Shown: positions 52,217-61,128, counted from the first letter of the stretch. The stretch: DNA of 64,000 bases from Pseudocolwellia sp049933045 (GCF_049933045.1 NZ_CP187926.1:2852001-2916000); one strand, 5' to 3'. Notes: a model not told the origin generated them from the letters alone. Numbers and translations: made by a program.

Positions 52217-53367
52217 GTAGCGCGATAACAGAGCAAGTTAGTGAAAATTTTAATGAGTTAAGCATGAATGAGCTGAGCTTCAATTTCATCACTGAGTTTG
52301 ATGGTTTTACGTTAACGGTAAATCAGCGCCTTTCGACTCAAGGCATTACAGGTGTTTTTGGTCATTCAGGTTCAGGTAAGTCTACCCTACTACGTTTAAT
52401 TTCAGGGTTAGAAGACTCATCATCAGGTCAGTTAATACTTAATGGTAAAATCTTATTCGACTCAGCTAAAAGCATAACCATTAAACCTGAAAAAAGACGC
52501 ATTGGATTGGTTTTTCAAGACTCGCGTTTATTTCCTCATTTAAATGTTTTACAAAATTTAGAATATGCTCATAAACGTTGCATAAACAAACGACTTAACA
52601 TTAACGACATTATTCAACTAACCCAGCTACAGCCTCTATTACACAAAAAAACCACCTTATTATCAGGCGGTGAAAAACAAAGAGTCGCAATAGCTAGAGC
52701 TATATTGTCTGAACCAGAATTATTGCTGTTAGACGAGCCTTTAAGTGCTTTAGATAATCAAAACAGAGCATTAATGATCACGCTATTACTTAATGTTCAA
52801 CGTACGTTAAAAATACCTATGCTTTATGTAAGCCATAGCTTGGCTGAATTACAGCAAGTGGCAGATAACTTGTTAGTAATGAATCAAGGTAAAGTCGAGC
52901 ATTTTGGATCTATTCATCACATAATTCATACTTTGAATAGCAGCCAAACAACCTTGCAGCAAACGAGTTTAGCCTTAAAAGTTAATGAGCATTTACCTCA
53001 ATACGGATTAACATCGTTACAATTAACGTCTGACATTAATATCTTTCTACCGTTACAGAAAAATGCACTTTTTAATGAAGAGCTAGCGAGTAAACTAGTA
53101 CGTTGTTACATAGCCGCTAGCGATATTAGTATCAGTAAAAGCGAAGTCTTTGATTCGTCAATTGTGAATCATTTTCAGGCTAAAATCGTAAGTATCAAAA
53201 AACAAAGTAATACACTTTTAATCACATTAACCTGCTCAGACCAAGTATTTTACTCAACCATTAGTTTATGGTCGGCTGAGCGTTTATCGTTAAGTATTGA
53301 TGACCTTGTTTACATTCAATTTAAAGCAAGCGCGGTACATTGTTTAGCAAATATTAGAGAGGGATAA
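52213..53367 (+). CDS. modC: Molybdate ABC transporter, ATP-binding protein
   Basis: A 384-residue ATPase. Walker A GHSGSGKST, ABC signature LSGGEKQRVAIARA, Walker B LLLLDEPLSALD and the switch His (YVSHS) lie in the first about 235 residues. The C-terminal part holds a MOP/TOBE-like domain (VNHFQAKIVSIKKQSNTLLITLTCSDQVFYSTISLW). In some ModC proteins this domain gives trans-inhibition by molybdate; whether it does so here is unknown. It ends directly before moeB. Confidence 0.94.
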   Translation: MSSAITEQVSENFNELSMNELSFNFITEFDGFTLTVNQRLSTQGITGVFGHSGSGKSTLLRLISGLEDSSSGQLILNGKILFDSAKSITIKPEKRRIGLVFQDSRLFPHLNVLQNLEYAHKRCINKRLNINDIIQLTQLQPLLHKKTTLLSGGEKQRVAIARAILSEPELLLLDEPLSALDNQNRALMITLLLNVQRTLKIPMLYVSHSLAELQQVADNLLVMNQGKVEHFGSIHHIIHTLNSSQTTLQQTSLALKVNEHLPQYGLTSLQLTSDINIFLPLQKNALFNEELASKLVRCYIAASDISISKSEVFDSSIVNHFQAKIVSIKKQSNTLLITLTCSDQVFYSTISLWSAERLSLSIDDLVYIQFKASAVHCLANIREG

Positions 53368-54120
53368 GTGCTAACTTCAAAAGAACAACTTAGATACAGT
53401 CGACAAATCATGTTGAAAAACATTGGTGAAGAAGGTCAATTATCTCTTCAAAATGCCAAAGTAATGATCGTAGGCATGGGCGGACTGGGTAACCCTGTAG
53501 CACTTTACTTAGCAACAGCGGGGATTGGTCACTTATTTATTGCTGATGGCGATAGCGTTGATATAACCAACCTACAAAGACAAATACTCTTTACTGAAAA
53601 CGATCTAGAGAAGAATAAAGCCGACACTGCAGCTGAAAAACTACAAGACCATAATAGCGATATAACCATTGAAGTAATTGATGAAATGCTCGATAGTGAG
53701 TTATGCGACTACTACTTCCCTACTATGGATTTAGTTATAGATTGCAGCGACAATATTCAAACACGCTATTTAATCAACCAATATTGTGTTGCTCATAAAG
53801 TCCCTTTAATTGTAGGTGCAGCGATAGGCTTTGACGGACAACAACTTGTAGTTGATCCGCGAAACATCGAGAGTGCTTGTTACCATTGTTTATTCCCAGA
53901 AAGTAAAAAGCCACCTGAAAATAACTGTCAAACGGTAGGTATTGTGGGTCCTGTGTTATCTATTGTTGCGGGTATGCAGTCGTTACAAGCAATAAAGTTA
54001 CTCACAGGTAACACAATACATATTAATCAGCTCAATTTGTTTGATGGATTATCGAATCAATGGCAGCAGTTTAAAATGAAAAAACAAGAAAGCTGTAAGG
54101 TATGTAGTAATAACGCTTAA
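53368..54120 (+). CDS. moeB: Molybdopterin-synthase adenylyltransferase MoeB
   Basis: MoeB activates the MoaD C-terminus with ATP. The 250-residue E1-like protein has RYSRQIMLKNIGEEGQ, the nucleotide-binding loop GMGGLGNPVALYLATAGIG, DITNLQRQILF and two zinc-binding pairs CYHC and CKVC. There is no C-terminal rhodanese domain. The GTG start follows the modC stop without a gap, with AGAGAGGG upstream. It closes the ten-gene Mo operon. Confidence 0.93.
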   Translation: MLTSKEQLRYSRQIMLKNIGEEGQLSLQNAKVMIVGMGGLGNPVALYLATAGIGHLFIADGDSVDITNLQRQILFTENDLEKNKADTAAEKLQDHNSDITIEVIDEMLDSELCDYYFPTMDLVIDCSDNIQTRYLINQYCVAHKVPLIVGAAIGFDGQQLVVDPRNIESACYHCLFPESKKPPENNCQTVGIVGPVLSIVAGMQSLQAIKLLTGNTIHINQLNLFDGLSNQWQQFKMKKQESCKVCSNNA

Positions 54121-54122
54121 AC

Positions 54123-54156
54123 TAAAAAGCCCTCAACATACCTTCAGTTTAGGGCT
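54123..54156 (-). terminator. Terminator of rmf
   Basis: Arms AGCCCT (54128-54133) and AGGGCT (54151-54156) pair; on the minus strand they are followed by TTTTTAGT. It lies about 130 nt past the rmf stop and close to the convergent moeB stop. Confidence 0.6.
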
Positions 54157-54287
54157 CAAATCGTTTATAAATTGAAAGTGAATATACTGAAACCTTTACA
54201 GCAAAAAAGAAATCAGTTATTTGAAGTGTAGTAACTTAGTTATTTAACCTAACACTCTCTAACACTGCTTACTTAATCTGATAGATA

Positions 54288-54461
54288 TTACTTAAACAAG
54301 CCTGTATTCCTATCTTCAACAGCTTCTCGCCATCCACCTAACCACTCCGACTTTGCGTTGATACTCTGATAAGGACATTTTTCCTTTGCTTTACCATTCA
54401 TTCCCGCTTGATAGCCATTAGAATGTGCTCTTCCTAAACGATCCCTTTTTTGTCTTCTCAT
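54288..54461 (-). CDS. rmf: Ribosome modulation factor
   Basis: RMF drives 70S ribosomes into inactive 100S dimers in stationary phase. The 57-residue protein from the chosen start reads MRRQKRDRLGRAHSNGYQAG, then KEKCPYQ, SEWLGGWREA and DR, matching E. coli RMF. The start at 54461 has AGAGGAA upstream; an in-frame ATG 19 codons earlier would add an unrelated tail. It is convergent with moeB. Confidence 0.94.
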   Translation of the reverse strand: MRRQKRDRLGRAHSNGYQAGMNGKAKEKCPYQSINAKSEWLGGWREAVEDRNTGLFK

Positions 54462-54840
54462 GAACTTGTTCCTCTTAACCATTTGATAATTAATTAAAAA
54501 CTGTAACTTCATCGACATTGAATTTCATTGAGTCTCATTTAGTTAAGCAATCCAATGAGCTTCAATTTAAGACTAAATAGATAGGGTTTGCAACAGAACA
54601 AAATGAAAATAACGGCGTAAAAAATGCTTAAAATAACAACATAAATCATTACAAAAAGACGTAAGAATGACTTTTTTATTACAAAACAATTTCTTAATAA
54701 AAATGCAATATTCCAATTAGAAATAATAACAAAGTTAATATAAAAATTTGATTTATGAAAAGTTGTTTTTTAACGCTTTAAAGTCATAAAAAAGTGATAT
54801 GTCAAAATTAGTAACAATTTCGTCTTCTAATACAAATAAC
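54462..54840. other. Intergenic region upstream of rmf
   Basis: These 379 very AT-rich bases carry no credible gene. The rmf promoter must lie in the part near 54462. Confidence 0.4.
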
Positions 54841-55056
54841 TTAATCTCGTAGTAAAGGCTGTAACATTTTTTCTAAACCGTTAAGTTTTACTTCGTACAT
54901 TAGCGCCAGCTGCTCGCCTAATTTTCCTTCAGGAAAACCTTTACTGTGAAACCAGACTAAATAAGGTTCAGGTAATTGAAGGAGCTTTCTACCTGCATAT
55001 TTTCCAAATGGCATAACTTGATTAACGGCTTCTAATAATTTTTGTTGGTCTGACAC
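54841..55056 (-). CDS. DUF3820 family protein
   Basis: A 71-residue protein starting with GTG (AGAGAAG upstream). MPFGKYAGRKLLQLPEPYLVWFHSKGFPEGKLGEQLALMYEVKLNGLE is the full DUF3820 pattern (Pfam describes members as putative quorum-sensing-regulated virulence factors). That functional label comes from one Pseudomonas member and should not be transferred. The protein is cytoplasmic, without signal peptide. It is isolated between intergenic regions. Confidence 0.8.
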   Translation of the reverse strand: MSDQQKLLEAVNQVMPFGKYAGRKLLQLPEPYLVWFHSKGFPEGKLGEQLALMYEVKLNGLEKMLQPLLRD

Positions 55057-55200
55057 TGTATTCTTCTCTTATCTAATAATTAAATAGCTTTTTAGCTGAA
55101 TGAAACTGGCTCATAAAAACTCAACGTACTGGGCAAATAAAGCTCATTCTAGATATAAACCATTAACCCAAACAGAGGTTAACAAAAAAAGCTTATATTA

Positions 55201-55358
55201 TACCAAACGGATTAATTTATTGAGCAACTTAGAGCTACATTAGCAAGCTTAGAACAAGAAAAATTGATTAAACATAGTTATTCTATATTTTTTTAATTTT
55301 GTGATGTTATCAGTTTGCTAATGAGCTCCCGAAGGGCGAGAATTTAATCCGTTTGGTA
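55201..55358. repeat. 158-bp inverted-repeat element (copy B, internally deleted)
   Basis: This copy is the reverse complement of 39331-39477 plus the last 11 bases of the element at 39166-39176. The 147-bp shared part differs at only two bases. The missing 154 bp end at a TTAA shared by both breakpoints (55344-55347). The TACCAAACGGATTAA ends are kept as a 15-bp inverted repeat. There is no ORF. It lies upstream of msrA. Confidence 0.88.
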
Positions 55359-55448
55359 TTACATATTTTATTACACCTGTCGCTTTCTATATAGCAGTAA
55401 TTTACTTATAATTTATCTATTAAATATGACCTACGGATAAAGATTTAC

Positions 55449-55988
55449 ATGGCAACTACAATTGAAAAAACAACCTTAGCAGGCGGCTGCTTTTGGTGTA
55501 TAGAATCAGCCTTCAATAGCGTTAAAGGTATTGAAAGTGCAATATCAGGTTATATGGGTGGCGAAACTGACGATCCAACTTACGAGACGGTTTGTTCTGG
55601 TACTACAGGTCATGCTGAAGTGGTTCAGCTGTCTTTTGATCCTGCTGTGATTAGTTTTCGTGAAATACTAGAAATATTCTTCGCTCTACATAATCCGACG
55701 CAATTAAACAGGCAAGGTAATGACACTGGAACTCAATATCGCTCTGGTGTGTTTTTCCATACTGAAGAACAGAAACAAGCGGCATTAGCGATTATTGATG
55801 AAATTGCTCAAGATGAAATATGGCCAGATCCTGTTGTTACAGAAGTAACAGCTATGTCAGAATTTCATTCAGGTGAAGATATGCATCAGGGTTACTTTAA
55901 TCGCAACCCAGAAAATCAATACTGCCAAGCCGTGGTATCACCTAAGTTAGCTAAATTTAAAAAGACCTTTGCTACCAAGCTTAAGTAG
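55449..55988 (+). CDS. msrA: Peptide methionine-S-sulfoxide reductase MsrA
   Basis: MsrA repairs oxidised methionine (S-form). The 179-residue protein carries the GGCFWC motif with catalytic Cys14, ISGYMGGETDDPTYETVCSGTTGHAEVVQ, and GTQYRSGVFFH. There is no fused MsrB domain. A late Cys (NQYCQAV) is the likely resolving residue. It is monocistronic. Confidence 0.95.
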   Translation: MATTIEKTTLAGGCFWCIESAFNSVKGIESAISGYMGGETDDPTYETVCSGTTGHAEVVQLSFDPAVISFREILEIFFALHNPTQLNRQGNDTGTQYRSGVFFHTEEQKQAALAIIDEIAQDEIWPDPVVTEVTAMSEFHSGEDMHQGYFNRNPENQYCQAVVSPKLAKFKKTFATKLK

Positions 55989-56050
55989 CCTTAATAAGTT
56001 TACGAACTCTTATTACAACCTATAAGAGTTAGGTAAAACTAAAGAATAAA

Positions 56051-56099
56051 AAAGCCACGTTACCATGACTCATTAATGGCATGACGTGGCCTTTTTGTT
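56051..56099 (+). terminator. Terminator between convergent msrA and cnoX
   Basis: GCCACGT (56054-56060) pairs with ACGTGGC (56084-56090) around an inner CCAT/ATGG stem; CTTTTTGTTTTC follows on the plus strand. A-rich sequence before the stem may allow use from the other side. Confidence 0.75.
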
Positions 56100-56178
56100 T
56101 TCTGCAGCTTAAAGTGAAGCTAATGATCTATCTATTTAGAGATAATCATTACCGATGCTTCGCTAATAACAAGCAACT

Positions 56179-57027
56179 TTAATACATTAAGGTATAAAGC
56201 TTTCTTCTATATTTAGTGGCTAAAGCATCACCTTCTGGTAGTACTTTTAATACATCTAACATCAAATCTTTACTGCTTGTGTTTGATAAGTCTTTTTGTA
56301 CTAATCGAAATAACAATTCTAGCGCTTCTTCATTTCGGTTTACTTGTGAATATTGCACGGCTAACTGATGTTTCAAGTCATCATTATCAGGTTCAATTTC
56401 AAGCTGTGTTTCTAGTGCTTTAATTTCTGGCGACTCTGCAGCTTGATTGGCTAGCTCTAATTTAGCCATTATCGCTTGATAAGCACCATCTTGGTCAACC
56501 ATCAGAACCGTTTCTAGTAAGGCTTCAGCATCTGTATTTTTACCTAATTGAATAGCCGCATCAGCTAATACTATTTTAATATCAGCTCTTTGATTATCTA
56601 TTTGATAAGCTTTCGAAGCCGCTGCGTAAGCCGTATTACTATCATTCTCAACTAAAGCCAATTTAGCTTCATTTAATAAGCCATCTTCTACTTTAGGTAA
56701 ATGGTTATCTAAGAAGGTTTGCACCTGTTCTTCGGTTTGAGGCCCTGATAAGCCATCAATCGGTTGGCCGTCTTTAACTAATACCGCAGTAGGTAAACCT
56801 TGAATACCAAACTGTTGAGCTATTTGCGCATGAGCTTGGCAATCAACCGTTGCTAATATCATATGATCTGGAAAAGCTGATATTTTAGCGGTTAAGGCAT
56901 CACGTAACTGCACACTTTCTGGCACTTGATCAGCCCAAAAACTAACAAGGATTGGTTTTAACTTTGATTCTTCAATAACAATTTGTTGGAAGTTTTCTAA
57001 AGTAATAGCAACAATATTTGAACTCAT
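56179..57027 (-). CDS. CnoX-like (YbbN) thioredoxin-TPR co-chaperone
   Basis: A 282-residue protein with an N-terminal thioredoxin fold (about 1-110: KPILVSFWADQVPESVQLRDAL; FGIQGLPTAVLVKDGQPIDGLSGPQ) followed by a TPR region (YAAASKAYQIDNQ; ALETQLEIEPDNDDLKHQLAVQYSQVNRNEEALELL). This is the E. coli CnoX/YbbN layout, a chaperedoxin that works with GroEL and DnaK. The active-site position reads WADQVPES, with no cysteine at all, so redox activity at that site is unlikely. It is convergent with msrA. Confidence 0.85.
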   Translation of the reverse strand: MSSNIVAITLENFQQIVIEESKLKPILVSFWADQVPESVQLRDALTAKISAFPDHMILATVDCQAHAQIAQQFGIQGLPTAVLVKDGQPIDGLSGPQTEEQVQTFLDNHLPKVEDGLLNEAKLALVENDSNTAYAAASKAYQIDNQRADIKIVLADAAIQLGKNTDAEALLETVLMVDQDGAYQAIMAKLELANQAAESPEIKALETQLEIEPDNDDLKHQLAVQYSQVNRNEEALELLFRLVQKDLSNTSSKDLMLDVLKVLPEGDALATKYRRKLYTLMY

Positions 57028-57130
57028 AGGCTTTCCTATTAAAATAATCTTTTCTAATATTTTGGGGCGAACCTTAAAGTTACAAGGTTCAACGAATAAC
57101 TATCTTTAATGTTAATTAAATGCCTGTAAC

Positions 57131-57154
57131 AAAAAACGCGCTAATAGCGCGTTT
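57131..57154 (-). terminator. Rho-independent terminator of the folB-folK-uppP operon
   Basis: AAACGCGC pairs with GCGCGTTT across TAATA; on the minus strand TTTTTTGTTAC follows. It lies 26 nt after the uppP stop. Confidence 0.8.
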
Positions 57155-57179
57155 AATATGTGGTGTAATGATTAAGCGA

Positions 57180-57995
57180 TTAACCTAATACAAACCATAA
57201 CAAGCCAAAACCTAATACTAAGCGATAGATAACAAATGGCATCATACCTATTTTATCGAGTATGATTAAAAAGAAGTGGATACAAGTATAAGCACTAACA
57301 AAAGCTAATACACTACCTAAACTAATAGCATGCCAATCAACCGCATCTGCAGATGTTATAAGCTTTAATGTTAAGTAACTACCTGCCATTGCGATAGCAG
57401 GAATAGATAATAGAAATGAAAATCTAGCAGCATTTTCTCTGCTTAGACCTAACATTAAGCCAACAGTCATAGTAATACCTGAACGAGAAGTACCAGGAAT
57501 TAAAGCGATAGCTTGTGCAAGACCAATTAACATTGCGCCTTTAAAACCCATTTTTTCAATGCTTACATTTTGCTTTGCTTTAATGTCTGCAAATCCAAGT
57601 AAAACACCAAAAATAATAGTTGTACCTGCAATCACAAGAGCCGAACGTAAATACTCTTCAATAATGTCTTTACCTAACAAGCCAAACAATCCAGCAGGAA
57701 TGGTCGCGAATAATATCCACCATGCAAGTGTGCCGTCAAAGTCGGTTACTTGATTCTCTTTATTACGGTTAGTAATTGTTGAAACCCAAGCAACAGCCAT
57801 ATTACCAACTTCTTTTCTAAAGTAGATAACAACAGCAAGCAAAGTGCCTACGTGTACAGCTACGTCAAAAGCTAAGCCTTGATCTTGCCAACCTAAAACA
57901 GCAGAAGGAAGTATTAAATGGGCGGAACTACTGATAGGTAAAAATTCGGTTAAGCCTTGAATAACAGCTAATAAAAATATTTCTAAAGTACTCAT
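57180..57995 (-). CDS. uppP: Undecaprenyl-diphosphatase UppP (BacA)
   Basis: UppP recycles the undecaprenyl carrier of cell-wall synthesis by removing a phosphate. The 271-residue membrane protein shows LAVIQGLTEFLPISSSAHLIL and AIALIPGTSRSGITMTVGLMLGLSRENAARFSFLLSIPA, the two signature blocks. Its start overlaps the folK stop by 4 nt. Confidence 0.95.
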   Translation of the reverse strand: MSTLEIFLLAVIQGLTEFLPISSSAHLILPSAVLGWQDQGLAFDVAVHVGTLLAVVIYFRKEVGNMAVAWVSTITNRNKENQVTDFDGTLAWWILFATIPAGLFGLLGKDIIEEYLRSALVIAGTTIIFGVLLGFADIKAKQNVSIEKMGFKGAMLIGLAQAIALIPGTSRSGITMTVGLMLGLSRENAARFSFLLSIPAIAMAGSYLTLKLITSADAVDWHAISLGSVLAFVSAYTCIHFFLIILDKIGMMPFVIYRLVLGFGLLWFVLG

Positions 57996-58504
57996 GTCTT
58001 TTGATTATCCATAATGTGTGACCATGAAAATGGTATTTGGGTTATCGATTGGCTAGCTTTGTTAAAATCGCTCCAAAGCTGACCGTACGATTGGTTAATA
58101 ATGGGATGTTTTACCGCGTCTGCTATTTCAGCAAGAGGCCATAAAACAAAGGCATTTTTTGTAATTTCATCTCTAGGAATTTGTGCTGGTGTCGCTAACA
58201 CGAGTTCGTCAAATAACAGTAAATCTAAATCTAACGTTCGTGGGCTAAATTTCTTAGCGTTTTGCTCTCGACCATATTCAAATTCTATATTGCGTAATAG
58301 CTCAGCAACTTCGTCTATGGTATGAGATGTTTCAGCACCAATAACCATATTATAAAAGTCTGAACCATTGAAGCCAACGGCTTTACTTTCATACAATGAA
58401 GAAAGAGTAAGTGCACCAAAAGCTTTTGTTAGCTCAGTTAGCCCGTGCTTTACATAATATTCTCTATTTATATTGCTGCCTAAAGAAATATAAATGTATG
58501 ACAT
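57992..58504 (-). CDS. folK: 2-amino-4-hydroxy-6-hydroxymethyldihydropteridine diphosphokinase
   Basis: FolK transfers pyrophosphate to the pterin precursor of folate. The 170-residue protein has YISLGSNINREYYV, YNMVIGAETS, FEYGREQNAKKFSPRTLDLDLLLFDELV, and PRDEITKNAFVLWPLAEIA. It is coupled to folB (1-nt overlap) and uppP (4-nt overlap). Confidence 0.94.
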   Translation of the reverse strand: MSYIYISLGSNINREYYVKHGLTELTKAFGALTLSSLYESKAVGFNGSDFYNMVIGAETSHTIDEVAELLRNIEFEYGREQNAKKFSPRTLDLDLLLFDELVLATPAQIPRDEITKNAFVLWPLAEIADAVKHPIINQSYGQLWSDFNKASQSITQIPFSWSHIMDNQKT

Positions 58505-58860
58505 TAGCCGAACACGCCTCTTTCAATTTCAACACCAACAGTTTTGGTATTATGCACTGCGCCTGGCTTGCCTACTTTAAGCTTTAACCAAGGAATATGA
58601 TAAGTGCTCATTAGATATTGTGCCAAACGCTCAGCCAAGGTTTCAATCAAATCAACAGGATTAGCGTTAGCAAAAGCCTCTACATCTTCAGAAATTTTTG
58701 CGTAGTCTAAAGTTTTATCTAACTCGTCATTCAATGCCGCTTTAGCGATATCCCAGCCTAAGGTTAAATCTATAATCAATGTTTGCTTGATTTGCTTTTC
58801 CCATTCATAAAAACCAATAGTGGTTTGAATGCTTAAGCCTTCTATGCACACTTTATCCAT
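58504..58860 (-). CDS. folB: Dihydroneopterin aldolase
   Basis: FolB cleaves dihydroneopterin to the FolK substrate. The 118-residue protein has DKVCIEGLSIQTTIGFYEWEKQIKQTLIIDLTLGWD, LDYAKISEDVEAFA, and LIETLAERLAQYL with the catalytic Glu/Lys region LKLKVGKPGAV. It heads the folB-folK-uppP operon and is divergent from plsY. Confidence 0.94.
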   Translation of the reverse strand: MDKVCIEGLSIQTTIGFYEWEKQIKQTLIIDLTLGWDIAKAALNDELDKTLDYAKISEDVEAFANANPVDLIETLAERLAQYLMSTYHIPWLKLKVGKPGAVHNTKTVGVEIERGVFG

Positions 58861-59498
58861 ATTTCAGAACTCTTTTATTACACGGGTATTATTTTAAAGA
58901 GTAAACTTAATACCAGTAATTATTTATTGGGTGCGAGTTTACCTTTCTCGACCATTAAAAACTAGTAATGCTTTAGAATATATAGCTGTAATTAATCACT
59001 AAATTCTCAGCATAAAACATAAATATATTACCTTAAACCTTGTCTTAAATTTTTCCTGAAACTTATCTTGAAACGCCCTTCAAAAACAAAGTTAATAGAC
59101 GTGACAATTAAAGAAGCGTATAAATTTTAGACCTTAAGAAAGTTTATAACTGGCTTAAACAACCTGGACTCAGGATAATGATTTTGTAATCTATTGATTT
59201 ATAAATACAAGATAAGAAATAGTAAAGTATTTATTTTTTAGAAAATTTAATTACGTTTATGATGTTGGAATTTACTTAGATAATAAAGCATTTTTCTTGA
59301 CTAATAGTAGGGGCTGTTAGCAAGAAAAATAACGAAGTTAGGCGATTAAAGACAAATATTAGACATAATCACTTATTCCAAGTTCAGGTTAAATAATAAG
59401 AATGATTGATTTTATTGCCCTGATAGATTTTAATTCACTCTCGTTTTACATCAAACTTTAAGAGAACTGTTATTACATATTATTTTTTAATACTAGGA
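58861..59498. other. folB-plsY divergent intergenic region with a large hairpin
   Basis: No gene is seen in these 638 bases. It is unusually long for this divergent pair. An inverted repeat at 59291-59329 (TTTTTCTTG/CAAGAAAAA outer arms, CTAATAG/CTGTTAG inner arms, one unpaired A, loop TAGGGG) is the only strong structure. The arms end in A on the 3' side of both strands, so it is not a terminator. Confidence 0.5.
59291..59329. repeat. 16-bp stem inverted repeat upstream of plsY
   Basis: Outer arms of 9 bp and inner arms of 7 bp (one G-T pair) are separated by a single bulged A, with a 6-nt loop. It could be a protein-binding palindrome or a dispersed repeat. Confidence 0.7.
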
Positions 59499-60068
59499 AT
59501 GATCATACTTGCTTACATAGCAGGCTCGATCTCTAGTGCCATAATAATATGTAAAATCAAAAATCTGCCCGATCCACGTGAAGTAGGATCAAACAATCCT
59601 GGCGCAACAAACGTATTACGCAACACCAATAAGCTTACCGCGGCTATCGTACTATTTTTCGATATTATTAAAGGTGTGATCCCCGTTTGGGGGGCTTACT
59701 TTTTGGGTATAGAGCCAATATCGATTGGTTTTATTGGTGTCGCTGCTTGCTTAGGGCATATGTACCCTATCTTTTTTGGTTTCAAAGGTGGTAAAGCAGT
59801 AGCAACAGCGTTTGGTGTTTTATTACCTATAGGTTTTACTTTGGGGGGATTGTTAATTGTAACTTGGATGCTTGTGGCTAAATTAACACGCTATTCAAGC
59901 TTAGCCGCCATAGTAACGGTAAGCTTAGCGCCACTATATACATGGATGATAAAGCCAAGTTATGTATATCCAGTGTTTATGTTAAGTGCGCTGATTGTCT
60001 TCAGACATAAAGACAATATTCAACGCTTACTTAATGGATCGGAAAGTAAAATATCCATAAAAAGATAA
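59499..60068 (+). CDS. plsY: Glycerol-3-phosphate acyltransferase PlsY
   Basis: PlsY acylates glycerol-3-phosphate from acyl-phosphate at the inner membrane. The 189-residue protein has YIAGSISSAIIICKI, the catalytic motif GSNNPGATNVLR, FDIIKGVIPVWGAY, and GHMYPIFFGFKGGKAVATAFG. AGGA directly abuts the ATG, which is closer than usual; no better in-frame start lies upstream. It is convergent with tsaD. Confidence 0.93.
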   Translation: MIILAYIAGSISSAIIICKIKNLPDPREVGSNNPGATNVLRNTNKLTAAIVLFFDIIKGVIPVWGAYFLGIEPISIGFIGVAACLGHMYPIFFGFKGGKAVATAFGVLLPIGFTLGGLLIVTWMLVAKLTRYSSLAAIVTVSLAPLYTWMIKPSYVYPVFMLSALIVFRHKDNIQRLLNGSESKISIKR

Positions 60069-60102
60069 ATCACTTTCTTAATTCATTTTGACTGAATGGG
60101 TT

Positions 60103-61128
60103 TTAAACCGGAGGTAAGGTATCTAAAGGCCAACGTGGTGTTGCTTTAAATGTTAGCTCTTGTTCACCACCTGACTTTAAACGTTGCAAACCCGCATAAG
60201 CGATCATCGCACCATTATCGGTACAAAACTCAGGTCGCGGATAAAATACTTCACCACCTAAATTCTTAGTAATAATCGCAAGTTTCTCACGCAATGCTGT
60301 ATTAGCACTTACTCCGCCGGCAATCACTAATCGTTTTAAGTCACAAGCTTTTAATGCTCTTTTACATTTAATCGCTATGGTATCTATAACCGCATCTTGA
60401 AACGCATAAGCAATGTCTGCATGAGTTTGCTCATCCATTGTGCCTTTAGCATGTTCTTCGCGGATAGCTGTTCCTGTTGCTGTTTTTAAACCACTAAAGC
60501 TAAAATCTAAGCCTGGTTTATTTGTCATAGGTCGAGGAAATACAAAGCGCCCATGAACACCTTTTTCAGCCATTTTAGCTAAAACTGGACCACCAGGGTA
60601 ATCTAAACCAAGTAATTTAGCTGTTTTATCAAAGGCTTCACCTGCAGCATCATCAACAGATTCACCTAATAATTCATATTGTCCAATACCATCAACACGA
60701 ACCAACATGGTATGCCCGCCTGAAACGAGTAAAGCAACAAAAGGAAACTCAGGCACATTATCTTCTAGCATAGGTGCTAATAAATGCCCTTCCATGTGAT
60801 GAACAGGTACAGCAGGTATTCCCCAACCATAAGCTAAGCTTCGTCCAATAGAACAGCCAACTAATAATGCACCAACTAAGCCTGGGCCTGCGGTATAGGC
60901 AACACCATCTAAATCTTTAGGTGTTAAATTGGCATCAGCTAACACTTCTTTAATTAATGGAATTGTTTTACGCACGTGATCGCGTGAAGCTAGTTCTGGC
61001 ACTACCCCGCCATAATCAGCATGAACAGCAATTTGACTATATAAACGATGAGCCATAATGCCTTGCTCGTCATCATAAATAGCAATACCTGTTTCATCAC
61101 ATGATGTTTCAATACCTAAAATACGCAT
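60103..61128 (-). CDS. tsaD: tRNA N6-adenosine threonylcarbamoyltransferase TsaD
   Basis: TsaD forms the t6A37 base of ANN-decoding tRNAs together with TsaB, TsaC and TsaE. The 341-residue ASKHA-fold protein has GIETSCDETGIAIYD, the metal-binding H111-M-E-G-H115, LLVSGGHTMLV, LDFSFSGLKTA and VIAGGVSANTALRE. It is divergent from rpsU, the usual gammaproteobacterial order. Confidence 0.97.
   Translation of the reverse strand: MRILGIETSCDETGIAIYDDEQGIMAHRLYSQIAVHADYGGVVPELASRDHVRKTIPLIKEVLADANLTPKDLDGVAYTAGPGLVGALLVGCSIGRSLAYGWGIPAVPVHHMEGHLLAPMLEDNVPEFPFVALLVSGGHTMLVRVDGIGQYELLGESVDDAAGEAFDKTAKLLGLDYPGGPVLAKMAEKGVHGRFVFPRPMTNKPGLDFSFSGLKTATGTAIREEHAKGTMDEQTHADIAYAFQDAVIDTIAIKCKRALKACDLKRLVIAGGVSANTALREKLAIITKNLGGEVFYPRPEFCTDNGAMIAYAGLQRLKSGGEQELTFKATPRWPLDTLPPV

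Noticed and set aside
58905..58930. TAATACCAGTAATTATTTATTGG as another element end
   Set aside because: The match to the TACCAAACGGATTAATTTATTG end is poor and no opposite end follows within 700 bp.
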